Source of the DNA: Nocardia vinacea
Lineage (GTDB): Bacteria; Actinomycetota; Actinomycetes; Mycobacteriales; Mycobacteriaceae
Assembly (NCBI RefSeq): GCF_035920345.1
Contig: NZ_CP109149.1
Coordinates: forward strand, 5,704,001-5,768,000
Length of the DNA: 64,000 nucleotides
Reading direction: 5' to 3'
The translations under genes were made by a program, and so were the position numbers. Numbering within the stretch: position 1 is the stretch's first letter; every line of letters starts with the position of its first letter. This document shows positions 29,516 to 38,381 of the stretch, one piece after another. Under the pieces are notes generated by a model. The model had not been told where the DNA came from and searched no databases. It worked only from the letters and a program-made list of their open reading frames with translations.

Positions 29516-30922
29516 ATGGTGAATCTGTCCACCTTCCGTGCCGATGGCCGACAGCTCACCGCGCTGGCGGCACCGATCGCACTCACCCAACTCGCACAGA
29601 TCGCGGTATCCACTACCAATATCGCCCTGATGGGCACGCTCGGTGTACGCGAGGTCGCCGCGGGCGGGCTGGCGATGGTGCTGTTCAACCAGATTCGCAC
29701 CATGTGCGTCGGGCTGATCACCGGGACCGGGAATCAGATCGCTTCCTCGGTGAGTGCGGCAGATAAACGTGGTGAGTCCGCGGCCGGGGAGGTCCGCGAT
29801 ATCGTCCGCTCGAGTTTCCTGATCGCCACCTTCGCCGGAATCATCGGCGGCGCAGTGCTGATCGGACTCGGCTGGGCCCTGCAATGGCTCGGCCAGGACG
29901 CGGGCGTACTCGCCGACGCGCGACCGCTCATGCTCGCCCTCGCGCCCGGACTGCTGCCCTGCCTGTGGTTCCAAGTACTGCGGCAGTACACCGTCGGTAT
30001 GCAGCGTCCGCAGGCCCTGCTGCTGGTCACCCTCGGCTCGGTGGCGCTGAATCTCGTACTGGCCCTTACCTTCATGCACGGCTGGGTCGGACTGCCCGTA
30101 CTGGGACTGACCGGCGTCGGCGTCGCGACCTCACTGGTCTTCCTGATCACCTTCGGCGTCTTCTTCGCGATGGTGCGCGCCGATGCGGCACTCGGCGCCA
30201 CTCTGCCGCTGCGTCCGTGGCCGGTGCACATGCCGACCATCCGAGCCGAGCTCAAACTCGGTGCGCCGATCGCGCTCACCTATGGTTCGGAAGCGGGCAT
30301 GTTTTCCGTGCTCGCCCTGGTGATGGGCAGTATCGGACCGGCCGCGCTGGCCGCGCACAATGTGGTCTACCAGATCATCTACATCGTCTTCCAGGTCGCG
30401 ATCGGCCTGTCGCACGGCGCGTCCATCCTGGTCAGCCATGCCGTCGCGCGTGACGAATACGGCCACGCCCGTGCGCTGGCCTGGTTGGCGCTGCAGCATG
30501 CGGGCATCGTTGCCGCGGTCACCGGCGTGGTTTATGTCGCCGCGCCGAAACTCGTGCTGAGCCCCTTCCTCGAACCGGGCGACACCGCGACGATCGAACT
30601 GGCCCGCTCGCTGCTGCTCATCGGCATCGTGCTCCAATTCTTCGATGCCGCACAGAACATCGGCACCGGCCTGCTGCGTGGTCTGAAGGAAACCAAGGCG
30701 GGCTTCCGCCTGTCCCTGGTCGGCTACTGGCTCGTCGGCCTGCCCACAGCCTTGCTGCTGGCCTTCCCGCTCGGCCTAGGCGCCGCGGGCGTCTGGTGGG
30801 GTCTTACCGCGGGTCTGGCCAGCACGGCCGTTCTCATGCTCCGCCGCTACTTCGCCCTGCTCGACGCCGCCGCCTCCACCCACCCCCATCCCCTCCCACA
30901 ATCCCTACCCACCCCTTCCTGA
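29516..30922 (+). CDS. MATE-family efflux transporter
   Basis: 468 residues, twelve-helix type. Features of the NorM/DinF-like family: APIALTQLAQIAVSTTNIALMGTLG in the first helices (broken here), an equivalent second-half APIALTYGSEAGMFS, and LGVREVAAGGLA. MATE proteins export small molecules using proton or sodium gradients. ATG 29516 has GGAGGTGCG directly upstream. With its own iron box and its place after the SbnA/SbnB/decarboxylase genes, it most likely exports the product made by the operon, a role that in the staphyloferrin B cluster is played by the MFS protein SbnD. The C-terminus is Pro/His-rich. Confidence 0.9.
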   Translation: MVNLSTFRADGRQLTALAAPIALTQLAQIAVSTTNIALMGTLGVREVAAGGLAMVLFNQIRTMCVGLITGTGNQIASSVSAADKRGESAAGEVRDIVRSSFLIATFAGIIGGAVLIGLGWALQWLGQDAGVLADARPLMLALAPGLLPCLWFQVLRQYTVGMQRPQALLLVTLGSVALNLVLALTFMHGWVGLPVLGLTGVGVATSLVFLITFGVFFAMVRADAALGATLPLRPWPVHMPTIRAELKLGAPIALTYGSEAGMFSVLALVMGSIGPAALAAHNVVYQIIYIVFQVAIGLSHGASILVSHAVARDEYGHARALAWLALQHAGIVAAVTGVVYVAAPKLVLSPFLEPGDTATIELARSLLLIGIVLQFFDAAQNIGTGLLRGLKETKAGFRLSLVGYWLVGLPTALLLAFPLGLGAAGVWWGLTAGLASTAVLMLRRYFALLDAAASTHPHPLPQSLPTPS

Positions 30923-30961
30923 CCTCGTAAAATCCGGACCTAATGGGCGGCGGAAAGTGTT

Positions 30962-31903
30962 GTGCAGCAACCTGATAGCGTGCGGGGAATGCGGCAGAGC
31001 CTGGCATTGAGTTGTGAGCGGATCTCCGCTGAACTGCTCGACCACTTCGACGGGGTCGGGATGGTGCGCGGCGAGTACGTGTTCCGCGCGGCCGGGAAAT
31101 ATCCGACACCCGAATCGGTTTCGGGTTATCTCGTGCCATATCTGCGCCATATTGCGAAGCGGGCCGGCGGAACGATCTGGTATCGCACCATGGAAGCCGA
31201 TACCGCCGAATGCAATATCCTCGACGGCGTCGAAGAGATCATCGACGAGCCGCATAAACTGCTCGGCCTGCGCGGTATTCGACGAGCGCGTCGCTTTCCC
31301 GACGCATTCGTCGCCGAACTCGAGGGCATTGCGCAGGTGCGTGACGAGGGCGCGGATATCGGCGTGCTTTTCCCGTTCGTCACCTATGTCGACGAATTGC
31401 AGTGGGCCATCGAGCAAACCAGGGCAGTGATCGGCGACTGCCCGATCGCAACCATGATCGAGATCCCGTCGCTGCTGCTCGAGGTCGACCGGGTCGTGAC
31501 CACCGGGGTGTCACGGGTGGTGATCGGCTGCAACGATCTGTCCTCGCTGCTGCTCGGCCAGGCGCGCGCCAGCCTACGCCCGGTTCGCCCGGTTCCGCCG
31601 CTGCTGCGCGCGATCGAGCGCGTCACCATGGTGGCCGCCGCCGCGGGCGTGCGGACCGCGGTCGCGGGTTATCTGCATCCGGACCTGCTCGCGGCGTGTG
31701 CGAACCTCGGCGTCGACGAATGCGTGCTGCACTACTCCGATCTGCCCGAAGTGCTGGGTGAGCAGTTCGCGGACCTGCCGGATCTCGATGTGCTGCAAGC
31801 GATCAAGCGTAAGACGCGTGCCGCGATCGCGATATACGAGGCAGAGCGGGCGGCCGGGTCCGATCCCGACCACCCGCACGCCCATCAGACGTTGACGCCG
31901 TAA
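30962..31903 (+). CDS. Stand-alone PEP-utilizing TIM-barrel enzyme lacking the catalytic Cys
   Basis: 313 residues, matching only the C-terminal PEP-binding barrel (PF02896 type) of Enzyme I / PEP synthase. Arg36 (GMVRGEY), Arg75 (WYRTME) and Arg104 (LGLRGIR) occupy the PEP-binding Arg positions; E167 (MIEIPS) and D193 (GCNDLSSLLLG) match the metal ligands. The Cys of the CGELAGD motif is replaced by Ala235 (AGYLHPD). No swivelling phosphohistidine or ATP-grasp domain is fused. It should therefore bind PEP, pyruvate or oxaloacetate without normal proton or phosphoryl transfer. A role like the aldolase-fold citrate synthase SbnG is an attractive inference. GTG 30962, 39 bases after MATE; it overlaps TerD convergently by 19 bases. 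Confidence 0.8.
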   Translation: MQQPDSVRGMRQSLALSCERISAELLDHFDGVGMVRGEYVFRAAGKYPTPESVSGYLVPYLRHIAKRAGGTIWYRTMEADTAECNILDGVEEIIDEPHKLLGLRGIRRARRFPDAFVAELEGIAQVRDEGADIGVLFPFVTYVDELQWAIEQTRAVIGDCPIATMIEIPSLLLEVDRVVTTGVSRVVIGCNDLSSLLLGQARASLRPVRPVPPLLRAIERVTMVAAAAGVRTAVAGYLHPDLLAACANLGVDECVLHYSDLPEVLGEQFADLPDLDVLQAIKRKTRAAIAIYEAERAAGSDPDHPHAHQTLTP

Positions 31904-32460
31904 TCGCGGGCGATACCCGCGAGCCCGGAGGCATAGCCCTGACCGATGGCACGGAACTTCCATTCGTTGCCGTACCGGTACAACTCCCCGAACACCATGG
32001 CGGTCTCGGTCGACGCATCCTCGGTGAGGTCATAACGGGCCAGCTCGGCGCCCGTGGTCGCGTCGACCACGCGGATGTAGGCGTTGCGGATCTGGCCGAA
32101 CGACTGTCCGCGCGCATCGGCATCGTGAATGGAGACCGGGAAGAAGATATTGGTGATCGTCGGCGGCGTCGCCGCCAGATCGACATTGATCACCTCGTCA
32201 TCGCCTTCGCCCTCACCGGTGAGATTGTCACCGGTATGTTCGATCGTGCCCTCGGGCGAGCGCAGATTGTTGTAGAACACGAAGTGCTGATCGGACAGCA
32301 CGCGCTGATTCGTCCCGGTGGCGAGCGCACTCGCATCGAGGTCGTAATCGGCCCCGGTGGTCGTTCGCACATCCCAACCGAGCCCCACCGCAACCTTGGT
32401 GAGGTTGGCGGCCTGCTTCGACAGCGAGACATTTCCGCCTTTGGCCAATGTGACGCTCAT
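31885..32460 (-). CDS. TerD-family (tellurium resistance / stress) protein
   Basis: 191 residues, one TerD domain. Motifs: MSVTLAKGGNVSLSKQ at the N-terminus, WDVRTTTGADYDLDASA, GEGDDEVINVDL and FGQIRNAYIRVVDATTG, all family-typical, including the acidic residues that bind calcium in characterised members. The biochemical role is not established; such proteins are linked to stress and membrane-associated complexes. It stands alone without TerZ, TerC or TerB here. Its 3' end overlaps that of the PEP-barrel gene. Start ATG 32460. Confidence 0.92.
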   Translation of the reverse strand: MSVTLAKGGNVSLSKQAANLTKVAVGLGWDVRTTTGADYDLDASALATGTNQRVLSDQHFVFYNNLRSPEGTIEHTGDNLTGEGEGDDEVINVDLAATPPTITNIFFPVSIHDADARGQSFGQIRNAYIRVVDATTGAELARYDLTEDASTETAMVFGELYRYGNEWKFRAIGQGYASGLAGIARDYGVNV

Positions 32461-32579
32461 GATCCCCTTCCATTCGACGCGTTCGCGCCGCCTTTCATCA
32501 CGATTATTACTCTGTACCGGACAGCTTGTGCCGGTTCAGTTCTCGATGCCGACCTTTTCGAGCGACCTGCAAGCAGTCG

Positions 32580-33056
32580 CTAGCGGCTCCACGCGCGCAG
32601 TGTCTGCACGCGCCCTTCGAGCGCATGCAATTCGCTCGCGTCGAGGACGGTGCGCTCGATTCCGTGCGCCACCGCGAAGGCCGACTGCCGGTGGTCATCG
32701 ATGACTTCGACATCGATCTGGACCGCGACATAGTCTGTCGCACCGGGCATTTCCTCGGCGATAACCCTCGCCTGCCCGCGCGCACACAGCGCGACATTGC
32801 CACCGCCGAGAATCAGCAGTGCGACATCGGGCCGTTCGCGCAAGCGGGCCAGCGAACCGCGATCGAATTTCAGGCTGAGCAGAATCCGCCGATCATCCGC
32901 GCGCACCGGCCAGGACACCGGAATCGCATGCGGCGCTGGGTCGGTGGTGACCAGCACCGCGATCGTCTCCTGGGGCCATTCCGGGAGTACGTCCAGTTCG
33001 GGATGATCGGCCGTAGAGTGGTCTTGACGTTGCACGGGGCTCGCTCCGGCTGCCAT
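32580..33056 (-). CDS. Pyridoxamine 5'-phosphate oxidase-like (FMN split-barrel) protein
   Basis: About 158 residues. The split-barrel pattern is seen in ETIAVLVTTDPAPHAIPVSWPVRADDRRILLS split across two strands, followed by FDRGSLARLRERPDVALLILG and VAVQIDVEVIDDHR. Family members bind FMN, F420 or haem and act as small oxidoreductases; the ligand cannot be told from the sequence. ATG 33056 has AGAGGTGA upstream and gives a sensible N-terminus (MAAGASPVQRQDH). It is the last gene before a 660-base stretch without a large gene. The 119 bases downstream to TerD hold nothing obvious. Confidence 0.82.
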   Translation of the reverse strand: MAAGASPVQRQDHSTADHPELDVLPEWPQETIAVLVTTDPAPHAIPVSWPVRADDRRILLSLKFDRGSLARLRERPDVALLILGGGNVALCARGQARVIAEEMPGATDYVAVQIDVEVIDDHRQSAFAVAHGIERTVLDASELHALEGRVQTLRAWSR

Positions 33057-33255
33057 GTTCGTCACCTCTTGATCGCTGCAACGCGGCGGGCTGTGCCACG
33101 TTGCCTGCAAGTCTAAGGTGCTGTGGCCCTTGTTCGCTGGCGCTGCGACCTTTGTCCGAAGTGCTCACAGGCACCTCTCAGGACACCGATACGGCGTCGC
33201 TGGTGATGGGCGGCGCTCTGGCCGAGTCGCGGGCCATCTCCTCGCTCGGGCATTA

Positions 33256-33274
33256 TGCGGTAAGGCTACCCTTA
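33256..33274 (+). promoter_or_regulatory. Possible fourth iron box, orphan
   Basis: TGCGGTAAGGCTACCCTTA matches the IdeR consensus at 14 of 19 positions. It lies inside the 33057-33716 gap, 200 bases from the FMN-barrel start and 265 bases before a tiny ORF. Its target is unclear. Confidence 0.4.
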
Positions 33275-33520
33275 TTTCAATCGGACAAGTTGGCGAATCT
33301 CCTGTCCGGGACACCCCTCGGCTGTCCGGATTGACGGGTCGGCACAGTCGATGCATCATTGCTGATAGCACCCTGCTCAGCAGGGCTTCTCCATTCGCCG
33401 GCCGATGTCTGTCCGGCCCGCGTGCTGCTCTCGGTACCGCTCGGCCGCCGCGCCTTGCCGCGCCGACAGCACTACCCCAAGAAGACGCGCTGGCGTCCGG
33501 CCGTGAGTGAGGTGAGAACG

Positions 33521-33592
33521 ATGATGTACCGATCGTCTGAGACCCGGCTGATCACTTCGTTCCTGCACTACGGCATCGTCCCGAATTTCTGA
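33521..33592 (+). CDS. Tiny ORF, 23-residue peptide, possible leader
   Basis: ATG 33521 (or ATG 33524) follows GAGGTGAGAACG, a good ribosome site. The peptide begins MMYRSSETRLITSF and ends LHYGIVPNF. It is unlike a signal peptide. It is followed after eleven bases by a 55-base hairpin (33604-33658), and the Stealth gene starts 125 bases after its stop. It could be a leader peptide for attenuation, a small toxin-like or RiPP-like peptide, or chance. No tail enzyme for a RiPP is nearby. Confidence 0.35.
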   Translation: MMYRSSETRLITSFLHYGIVPNF

Positions 33593-33603
33593 ATTCAGCC
33601 GCG

Positions 33604-33658
33604 CCGGGCACGGCAACCGCAGACGACGTCCGTCGACGTCGTCCGCGGCGGTGCCCGG
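33604..33658 (+). terminator. Long GC-rich stem-loop upstream of the Stealth gene
   Basis: Outer arms CCGGGCAC (33604-33611) and GTGCCCGG (33651-33658) are exact complements. The inner arms GACGACGTC and GACGTCGTC are also complementary around a 4-base loop, with imperfect pairing between. No T-run follows, so it may be a leader structure instead of an intrinsic terminator. The rest of 33057-33716 holds no gene I can support besides the tiny ORF. Confidence 0.7.
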
Positions 33659-33716
33659 GTTGTAGCGCGGCACCACGGGACATTTCGGCACACATACGGA
33701 CGTGGGGAGCAGACAC

Positions 33717-35177
33717 ATGGTTGATATGCGGGCAAGGAATTCCGGCGCGGTCGATATGGTGGCGTGGCCGACGGCAGGCAATCTCGTCGTCTCGGCCGCG
33801 ATACTGGACGACCTGGGCTATCTGCGCGGCGAGTTGGCGGCCGCGGAGGTGCCGTTCCTACTGATTCGCGATGGCGGACATCGGCTGGCACTGGCCGCGG
33901 ATGCCGCGCACCAGACGATGGTGCGTCGGGTGACTGCCACCGTGATTGCCGCGGGTTTCGCATGTGCCGAGGTGCAACACAATGTTTTTCGGCTGAGTCG
34001 CGATGCCGATCCGGCGCATTACGTGGATCTGGAGCTCTGGGAGTACCACGGCGACATCGTCGAATGCCCGCGGCCGAATGCGTTCACCCGCAATGTCTTC
34101 GACCTCGCCGATGTCGAGCACACGGAAGTTCGCCTGTTCGACCGCAATTGGCCGACATTGACGGATATGTTCGCGCCACAGCCGACCGATGTCGGCTTCG
34201 ATATCGATCTGGTGTTCTCCTGGGTCGATGGCACCGATCCCGAATTCCGTGCCCGCCGTGCGGGAATGCTGGCCCAGGTCGTGGTCGGCGAGGGCGATGA
34301 CGCGGATGCTCGGATCCGCCAAATCGACGAACTGAAGTACGCACTGCGCTCGGTGGACAAGAACGCGCCGTGGATTCGGCGGATCTTCATCGCGACCGAT
34401 TCCGCGGTGCCGGAATGGCTCGACGAACATCCGCGGGTGACGGTGGTGCGCGCGGTCGATCACTTCAGCGATATCAGCGGGCTGCCCACCTTCAATTCCC
34501 ATGCGGTGGAATGCCAACTGCAACATATCGATGGGCTCAGCGAGCATTTCCTGTACTCGAACGACGATATGTTCTTCGCCCGGCCGGTGCGTCCGTCGAT
34601 GTTCTTCAGCCCGGCCGGGGTCAGCCGGTTCATCGAGGCAGGCACCCGGATCGGACCGGGTCGAAATAACGAGCGGCGCAGTGGTTTCGAGAATGCGGCG
34701 CGGGTGAACCGGGAATTGCTGGCCGGGCGGTTCGGACATGTCATCACCCGGCATCTGGAACACACCCCGGTTCCGTTGCGGCGCAGCGTATTACTCGAGA
34801 TGGAGCAGGAGTTCGCGACCGACTTCGCACGGACCAGGGCGAGCAGATTCCGTGCGGCCACCGATATTTCGGTGACGAATTCGCTGTACCACTACTACGC
34901 CATGCTCACCGGACGCGCGGTGCCGCAGGAGATGGCGCGGATGCGCTATGTCGACACCACGAGTCAACGCGGGCTCGCACTGCTCGACGTCCTCGCCGTA
35001 CATCGTGATGTCGACTTCTTCTGCCTGAACGACGGCAGTTTCCCCGAGGTCGCGGAGGCCGACCGGGTGCGCGCGGTGTCGGAGTTCCTGTCCGCCTACT
35101 TCCCGGACCGCGCGCCATGGGAGCGGATCAGTGCACGGCCTCGTCATCTTCCGGAGTCTGCGCCGGGCGCCGCATGA
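33717..35177 (+). CDS. Stealth-family sugar-phosphate transferase
   Basis: 486 residues. The four conserved Stealth regions are present: CR1 [15 protein letters not shown] (about 160), CR2 [25 protein letters not shown] (about 205, split here for length), CR3 around [14 protein letters not shown] (about 280) and CR4 [10 protein letters not shown] near the C-terminus. These enzymes transfer hexose-1-phosphate from UDP-sugars onto capsular or cell-wall glycans. The N-terminal about 150 residues are an extra domain ([15 protein letters not shown]). ATG 33717 follows GGGGAG. Its 3' end overlaps the convergent phosphodiesterase by 50 bases. No other glycan genes are nearby. Confidence 0.9.
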   Translation: MVDMRARNSGAVDMVAWPTAGNLVVSAAILDDLGYLRGELAAAEVPFLLIRDGGHRLALAADAAHQTMVRRVTATVIAAGFACAEVQHNVFRLSRDADPAHYVDLELWEYHGDIVECPRPNAFTRNVFDLADVEHTEVRLFDRNWPTLTDMFAPQPTDVGFDIDLVFSWVDGTDPEFRARRAGMLAQVVVGEGDDADARIRQIDELKYALRSVDKNAPWIRRIFIATDSAVPEWLDEHPRVTVVRAVDHFSDISGLPTFNSHAVECQLQHIDGLSEHFLYSNDDMFFARPVRPSMFFSPAGVSRFIEAGTRIGPGRNNERRSGFENAARVNRELLAGRFGHVITRHLEHTPVPLRRSVLLEMEQEFATDFARTRASRFRAATDISVTNSLYHYYAMLTGRAVPQEMARMRYVDTTSQRGLALLDVLAVHRDVDFFCLNDGSFPEVAEADRVRAVSEFLSAYFPDRAPWERISARPRHLPESAPGAA

Positions 35178-36078
35178 CCCGTGGGATGCGCGCGGCGGGC
35201 GGGATCACTATGCCCTCCTCGGCCAGCACGCGCGCCGCCTCTTCCGGGGTGGACGGAGCGCCGACGGTCGGGCCGCGATCGATCGGGACCACCGAGTGGA
35301 CGATGGTGTCCGGATAGATGTGCACGTAGTTGAAGGCCTGCGCGCCGTCGCGGCCGCGCAGGCCGCCCTCGGCGACGGCCAGATCCTGGCTGTAGCAGGT
35401 CGCCGAGGCGACCGAGACCGGGATGCCCGCGAAGGTGGCGCTGGTCGAAAAGTGCAGGTGCCCAGCAAGAATCGCGCGCACGTCGGTGCCGTCGAGCACA
35501 TCGGCCAGCCTGCGCTGATCACGCAGTTCGACGGTCACCGCGAGATCGAGCACGCACGGCACCGGCGGGTGGTGCATCGCCAGAATCGTGCCGAACGGGG
35601 CGGGTTCGGCGAGTACCGATCGCAGCCAGGCCAGCTGTTCGTCGCGGATTTCGCCGTAGTGGTGGCCGGGGACGCTGGTGTCCAGGGCGATGATGCGCAG
35701 GCCGTCGATCATGTGCACCCGATCCAGTGGCTTCGTCGACGGGCGCTCGCCGAGCAGCGTCCGGCGCAGTTCGCCGCGATCGTCGTGATTGCCGGTGACC
35801 CATACGATCGGCGCGCGCAATCGGCGCGCGAACGGCTCCACCATGGCGCGGAGCTTCTCGTATGCGTCCGGCTCGCCCCTATCGGTGAGGTCACCGGTGA
35901 AGACGATCGCCGTCGGGCGGATGCCGCTGGCCGCGGCCTGGTCGAGCAACTGTCGAAGACGCAGATCCGCGTCCACGTCGCCGTACAACTCGCCGTCGCC
36001 AGCGATCAAATGGGTATCGCTGAAATGGAACAGCACATGATTCGGTCGCGGGTGCTCCGCGACTCTGCTGGTGGGCAC
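35128..36078 (-). CDS. cpdA: Class III cyclic nucleotide phosphodiesterase (Rv0805/CpdA type)
   Basis: 316 residues. Calcineurin-like metallophosphoesterase motifs in order: [31 protein letters not shown] and LAGHLHF, giving the two-metal site. The sequence follows Rv0805 of M. tuberculosis along nearly its whole length as I recall it ([33 protein letters not shown]), including the C-terminal extension. Rv0805 hydrolyses 3',5'-cAMP and 2',3'-cyclic nucleotides. In M. tuberculosis its gene is elsewhere, so its position beside Stealth is specific to this lineage. ATG 36078 is chosen. A short gap of 255 bases to the next gene holds no supported gene. Confidence 0.92.
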   Translation of the reverse strand: MPTSRVAEHPRPNHVLFHFSDTHLIAGDGELYGDVDADLRLRQLLDQAAASGIRPTAIVFTGDLTDRGEPDAYEKLRAMVEPFARRLRAPIVWVTGNHDDRGELRRTLLGERPSTKPLDRVHMIDGLRIIALDTSVPGHHYGEIRDEQLAWLRSVLAEPAPFGTILAMHHPPVPCVLDLAVTVELRDQRRLADVLDGTDVRAILAGHLHFSTSATFAGIPVSVASATCYSQDLAVAEGGLRGRDGAQAFNYVHIYPDTIVHSVVPIDRGPTVGAPSTPEEAARVLAEEGIVIPPAARIPRVMRRPAQTPEDDEAVH

Positions 36079-36333
36079 CGGACCGAACGTCCTCCCCGGC
36101 GGATTCGCCCGCCATTGGCTTCGGGTTCCATCGCCAGGATAGCGAAGCCGTATTGACAGACTGCCTGCCCCACGGTGACAAACTGCTTGCGGGTAGGTGA
36201 GAGTTCGGTGTCATCGGAGTTTCGTCGTCGATCACTGGGATTCATCGGCACGCTCGAGGCCGAACCGGATCCAGCCCTGCCATACCAAACTGCTTCCGCG
36301 AGCCTGCACCGTCGCCGCCAGGAGACTTCGCGC

Positions 36334-37425
36334 TCACTTCGTACCGAGGGCGTCGGCGGTGCGGAGGGCGTCGAGGACCATGGGGGTGTCGACGGTGAAG
36401 GGTTCGTTGTGGATTGTTTCGCCGGGGGCGGTGGCGCGTTCGGCGATGGCGATCAGGGTTCGGTTGTCGGGGTCGGTCAGCCCGAGTGCGGCGAAGGTAG
36501 TCGGTAGGCCGACCGACGTGCAGAACTCGAGGACCGTTGAAATCTCTTCGGTGGGAGCGCCTTCCAGTACCAGCTGGGTGAGGACGCCGAAGGCTACCTT
36601 TTCGCCGTGCAGGTATGGGTGGGTTCGGGGAGCGGCGGTCAGGCCGTTGTGGATGGCGTGGGCGGCGGCGAGACCGGAGGATTCGAAGCCTAAACCGGAC
36701 AGCAGGGTGTTGGCTTCGACGATGCGTTCGAGGGCCGGGGTGACGGTGTGGTTGCGGACTGCGGCGAGGGCGTGGGTTCCGTCGGCAAGCAGGGTGTTGT
36801 AGCAGAGTTCGGCCAATGCGGTGGCACTGCGGGTGGAGGCGCCGCCGCGCATATTCCGGACCCGCGCGACACTGCAGGTCCGAGCCTCGAACCAGGTCGC
36901 GAGCGCATCGCCCATCCCCGCGGTGAGCAGCCGCGCCGGAGCCTGCGCGATAGCGGACGTATCGACCAGCACCAACGCCGGATTCCGCCGCACCAGCTGA
37001 TAGGCCTCGAATTCCCCGGCGTCCGTATAGATCACCGACAACGCACTGCACGGCGCGTCACTGGACGCCGTCGTAGGACAACTGATCATCGGCAGTTCCA
37101 GATCATCGGCCACCGCCCGAGCCGTATCGAGCACCTTGCCGCCACCGGCCCCCAACACCACCGTGCTCCCGCTCTCCTGCACAGCCGCGGTCACCCGCCC
37201 GATCTCCGCCCGGCTGCACTCACCCCCGGACCGATGCACCGAATACTCGATCTTCGCCTCGGTAAGCGACTCCTGCCACGTCTGCGCCAACAACCGATGC
37301 GCACTGGCCCCCGCCACAATCATCACCGGCCCCGCGATCCCCAACCGCGTCATCTCCGCCCCGAGCGCCCCCGTCGCATCCCGCCCCTGCACATAATGCC
37401 CCGGCGAAGAAAACACACTCAGCAT
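36334..37425 (-). CDS. GldA-type glycerol dehydrogenase / iron-containing alcohol dehydrogenase
   Basis: 363 residues. NAD loop GAGGGKVLDTARAVAD at about residues 90-105, the substrate region PTTASSDAPCSALSV, and metal ligands in AHAIHNGLT and HPYLHGEKVAFG give the GldA arrangement (zinc-dependent, glycerol to dihydroxyacetone). Related enzymes act on other small polyols, so the substrate is not certain. ATG 37425 has GGGAGG nine bases upstream. The gap to mazG (37426-37556) is 131 bases. It stands at the right end of the accessory island. Confidence 0.88.
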   Translation of the reverse strand: MLSVFSSPGHYVQGRDATGALGAEMTRLGIAGPVMIVAGASAHRLLAQTWQESLTEAKIEYSVHRSGGECSRAEIGRVTAAVQESGSTVVLGAGGGKVLDTARAVADDLELPMISCPTTASSDAPCSALSVIYTDAGEFEAYQLVRRNPALVLVDTSAIAQAPARLLTAGMGDALATWFEARTCSVARVRNMRGGASTRSATALAELCYNTLLADGTHALAAVRNHTVTPALERIVEANTLLSGLGFESSGLAAAHAIHNGLTAAPRTHPYLHGEKVAFGVLTQLVLEGAPTEEISTVLEFCTSVGLPTTFAALGLTDPDNRTLIAIAERATAPGETIHNEPFTVDTPMVLDALRTADALGTK

Positions 37426-37556
37426 CTGCCACCTCCCGATCGCGGGCACCGCCGATGCGCCCAAACCACCGCTACCCGACCGCCGACTCCGTATCGCAAA
37501 CGCTACGCGCCCCCGAGTGAGCCATCAGGTTTATTCGAAGCTTGCCGAACGCCCGG

Positions 37557-38381
37557 CTACTGCGGCCAGTACTTGCGCCAATCGGCGGCCGATAACGGGA
37601 CACGTTCGCCGCGGGCGGCTTCGGCGGCGTCTTCGGTGGCGCGGATTTCCGATGCGAAGGACAAGGTGGCCTTGCGGAGGCTTTCTTCGGCGCTATCTTC
37701 GCCGCCCAGGTGGACGGTGCGGAGGGTGTCGGGGATCAGGTCTTCGGGCAGGCCTGCTCTGAGGCTGCGGGAGCGGATCTTCTCGGCCAGGGCTAGGGCG
37801 GGTTGGGCCATGGCTATGCCGTCGAGGCAGGAGCGGCGGGACTTTTCGGCGGATTTGCGTTCCTCCCAGGCTTTTTCCTGGGCGGCGATCTTTTCCGCGA
37901 CGGTGGCCGACGGGTCGATGGGTTCGTCGGCGAGGTGCGGGCTGCGGTTGACGAGTTTGGCGACCAGTGCGGCGGCTACCTCGTCGACGGTGAATTCGCC
38001 TGCGGCCTGGGCGATTCGGGAGTGGAACAGTACCTGCAGCAGCAGGTCGCCGAGTTCTTCCTTGATGGTTTCGGCGTCGTTGTGCTGGATGGCGTCGAGG
38101 AGTTCGTAGGTTTCCTCCAGCAGATAGGGACGCAGCGAGTCGTGGGTTTGCGTCACCTCCCAGCCGCCGAAGTTCCACAGCCGGTCCATCACCTCGACGG
38201 CGTCGGCTAACCCCGCCGCCACCAGGGCGGCATCGGTTCGGCTGGATTCGCCCGCGGCCCGCCCAGGATCATCGGCGATCGCTTCGGGCACCGCGTGATC
38301 GTGGGCACCATTGGCCCGCCCCGCCTCCGCTGCCGCATGCCTGGCGGCTCGCAGAACGGCTTCGTCGCGGTCCGAACTCAT
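37557..38381 (-). CDS. mazG: MazG nucleoside triphosphate pyrophosphohydrolase
   Basis: 274 residues. The MazG helix pair is visible: [16 protein letters not shown] and [19 protein letters not shown] give the EExxE and ExxD metal ligands. MazG hydrolyses (d)NTPs, including damaged ones, to monophosphates, and lowers ppGpp in some bacteria. The N-terminal ~60 residues are an Ala/Glu-rich extension. ATG 38381 overlaps the mfd stop by four bases (ATGA). The pairing with mfd matches Rv1020-Rv1021 in M. tuberculosis. Confidence 0.93.
   Translation of the reverse strand: MSSDRDEAVLRAARHAAAEAGRANGAHDHAVPEAIADDPGRAAGESSRTDAALVAAGLADAVEVMDRLWNFGGWEVTQTHDSLRPYLLEETYELLDAIQHNDAETIKEELGDLLLQVLFHSRIAQAAGEFTVDEVAAALVAKLVNRSPHLADEPIDPSATVAEKIAAQEKAWEERKSAEKSRRSCLDGIAMAQPALALAEKIRSRSLRAGLPEDLIPDTLRTVHLGGEDSAEESLRKATLSFASEIRATEDAAEAARGERVPLSAADWRKYWPQ

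Noticed and set aside
24593..31903. EDDS or staphylopine-type cluster
   Set aside because: No argininosuccinate-lyase-like gene, nicotianamine-synthase-like gene or opine dehydrogenase of the CntM type was seen.
36006..36251. Minus-strand 81-codon frame overlapping the phosphodiesterase start
   Set aside because: Part of it reads like protein ([20 protein letters not shown]), but it overlaps the phosphodiesterase gene by 73 bases and has no recognisable family; it may be a remnant.
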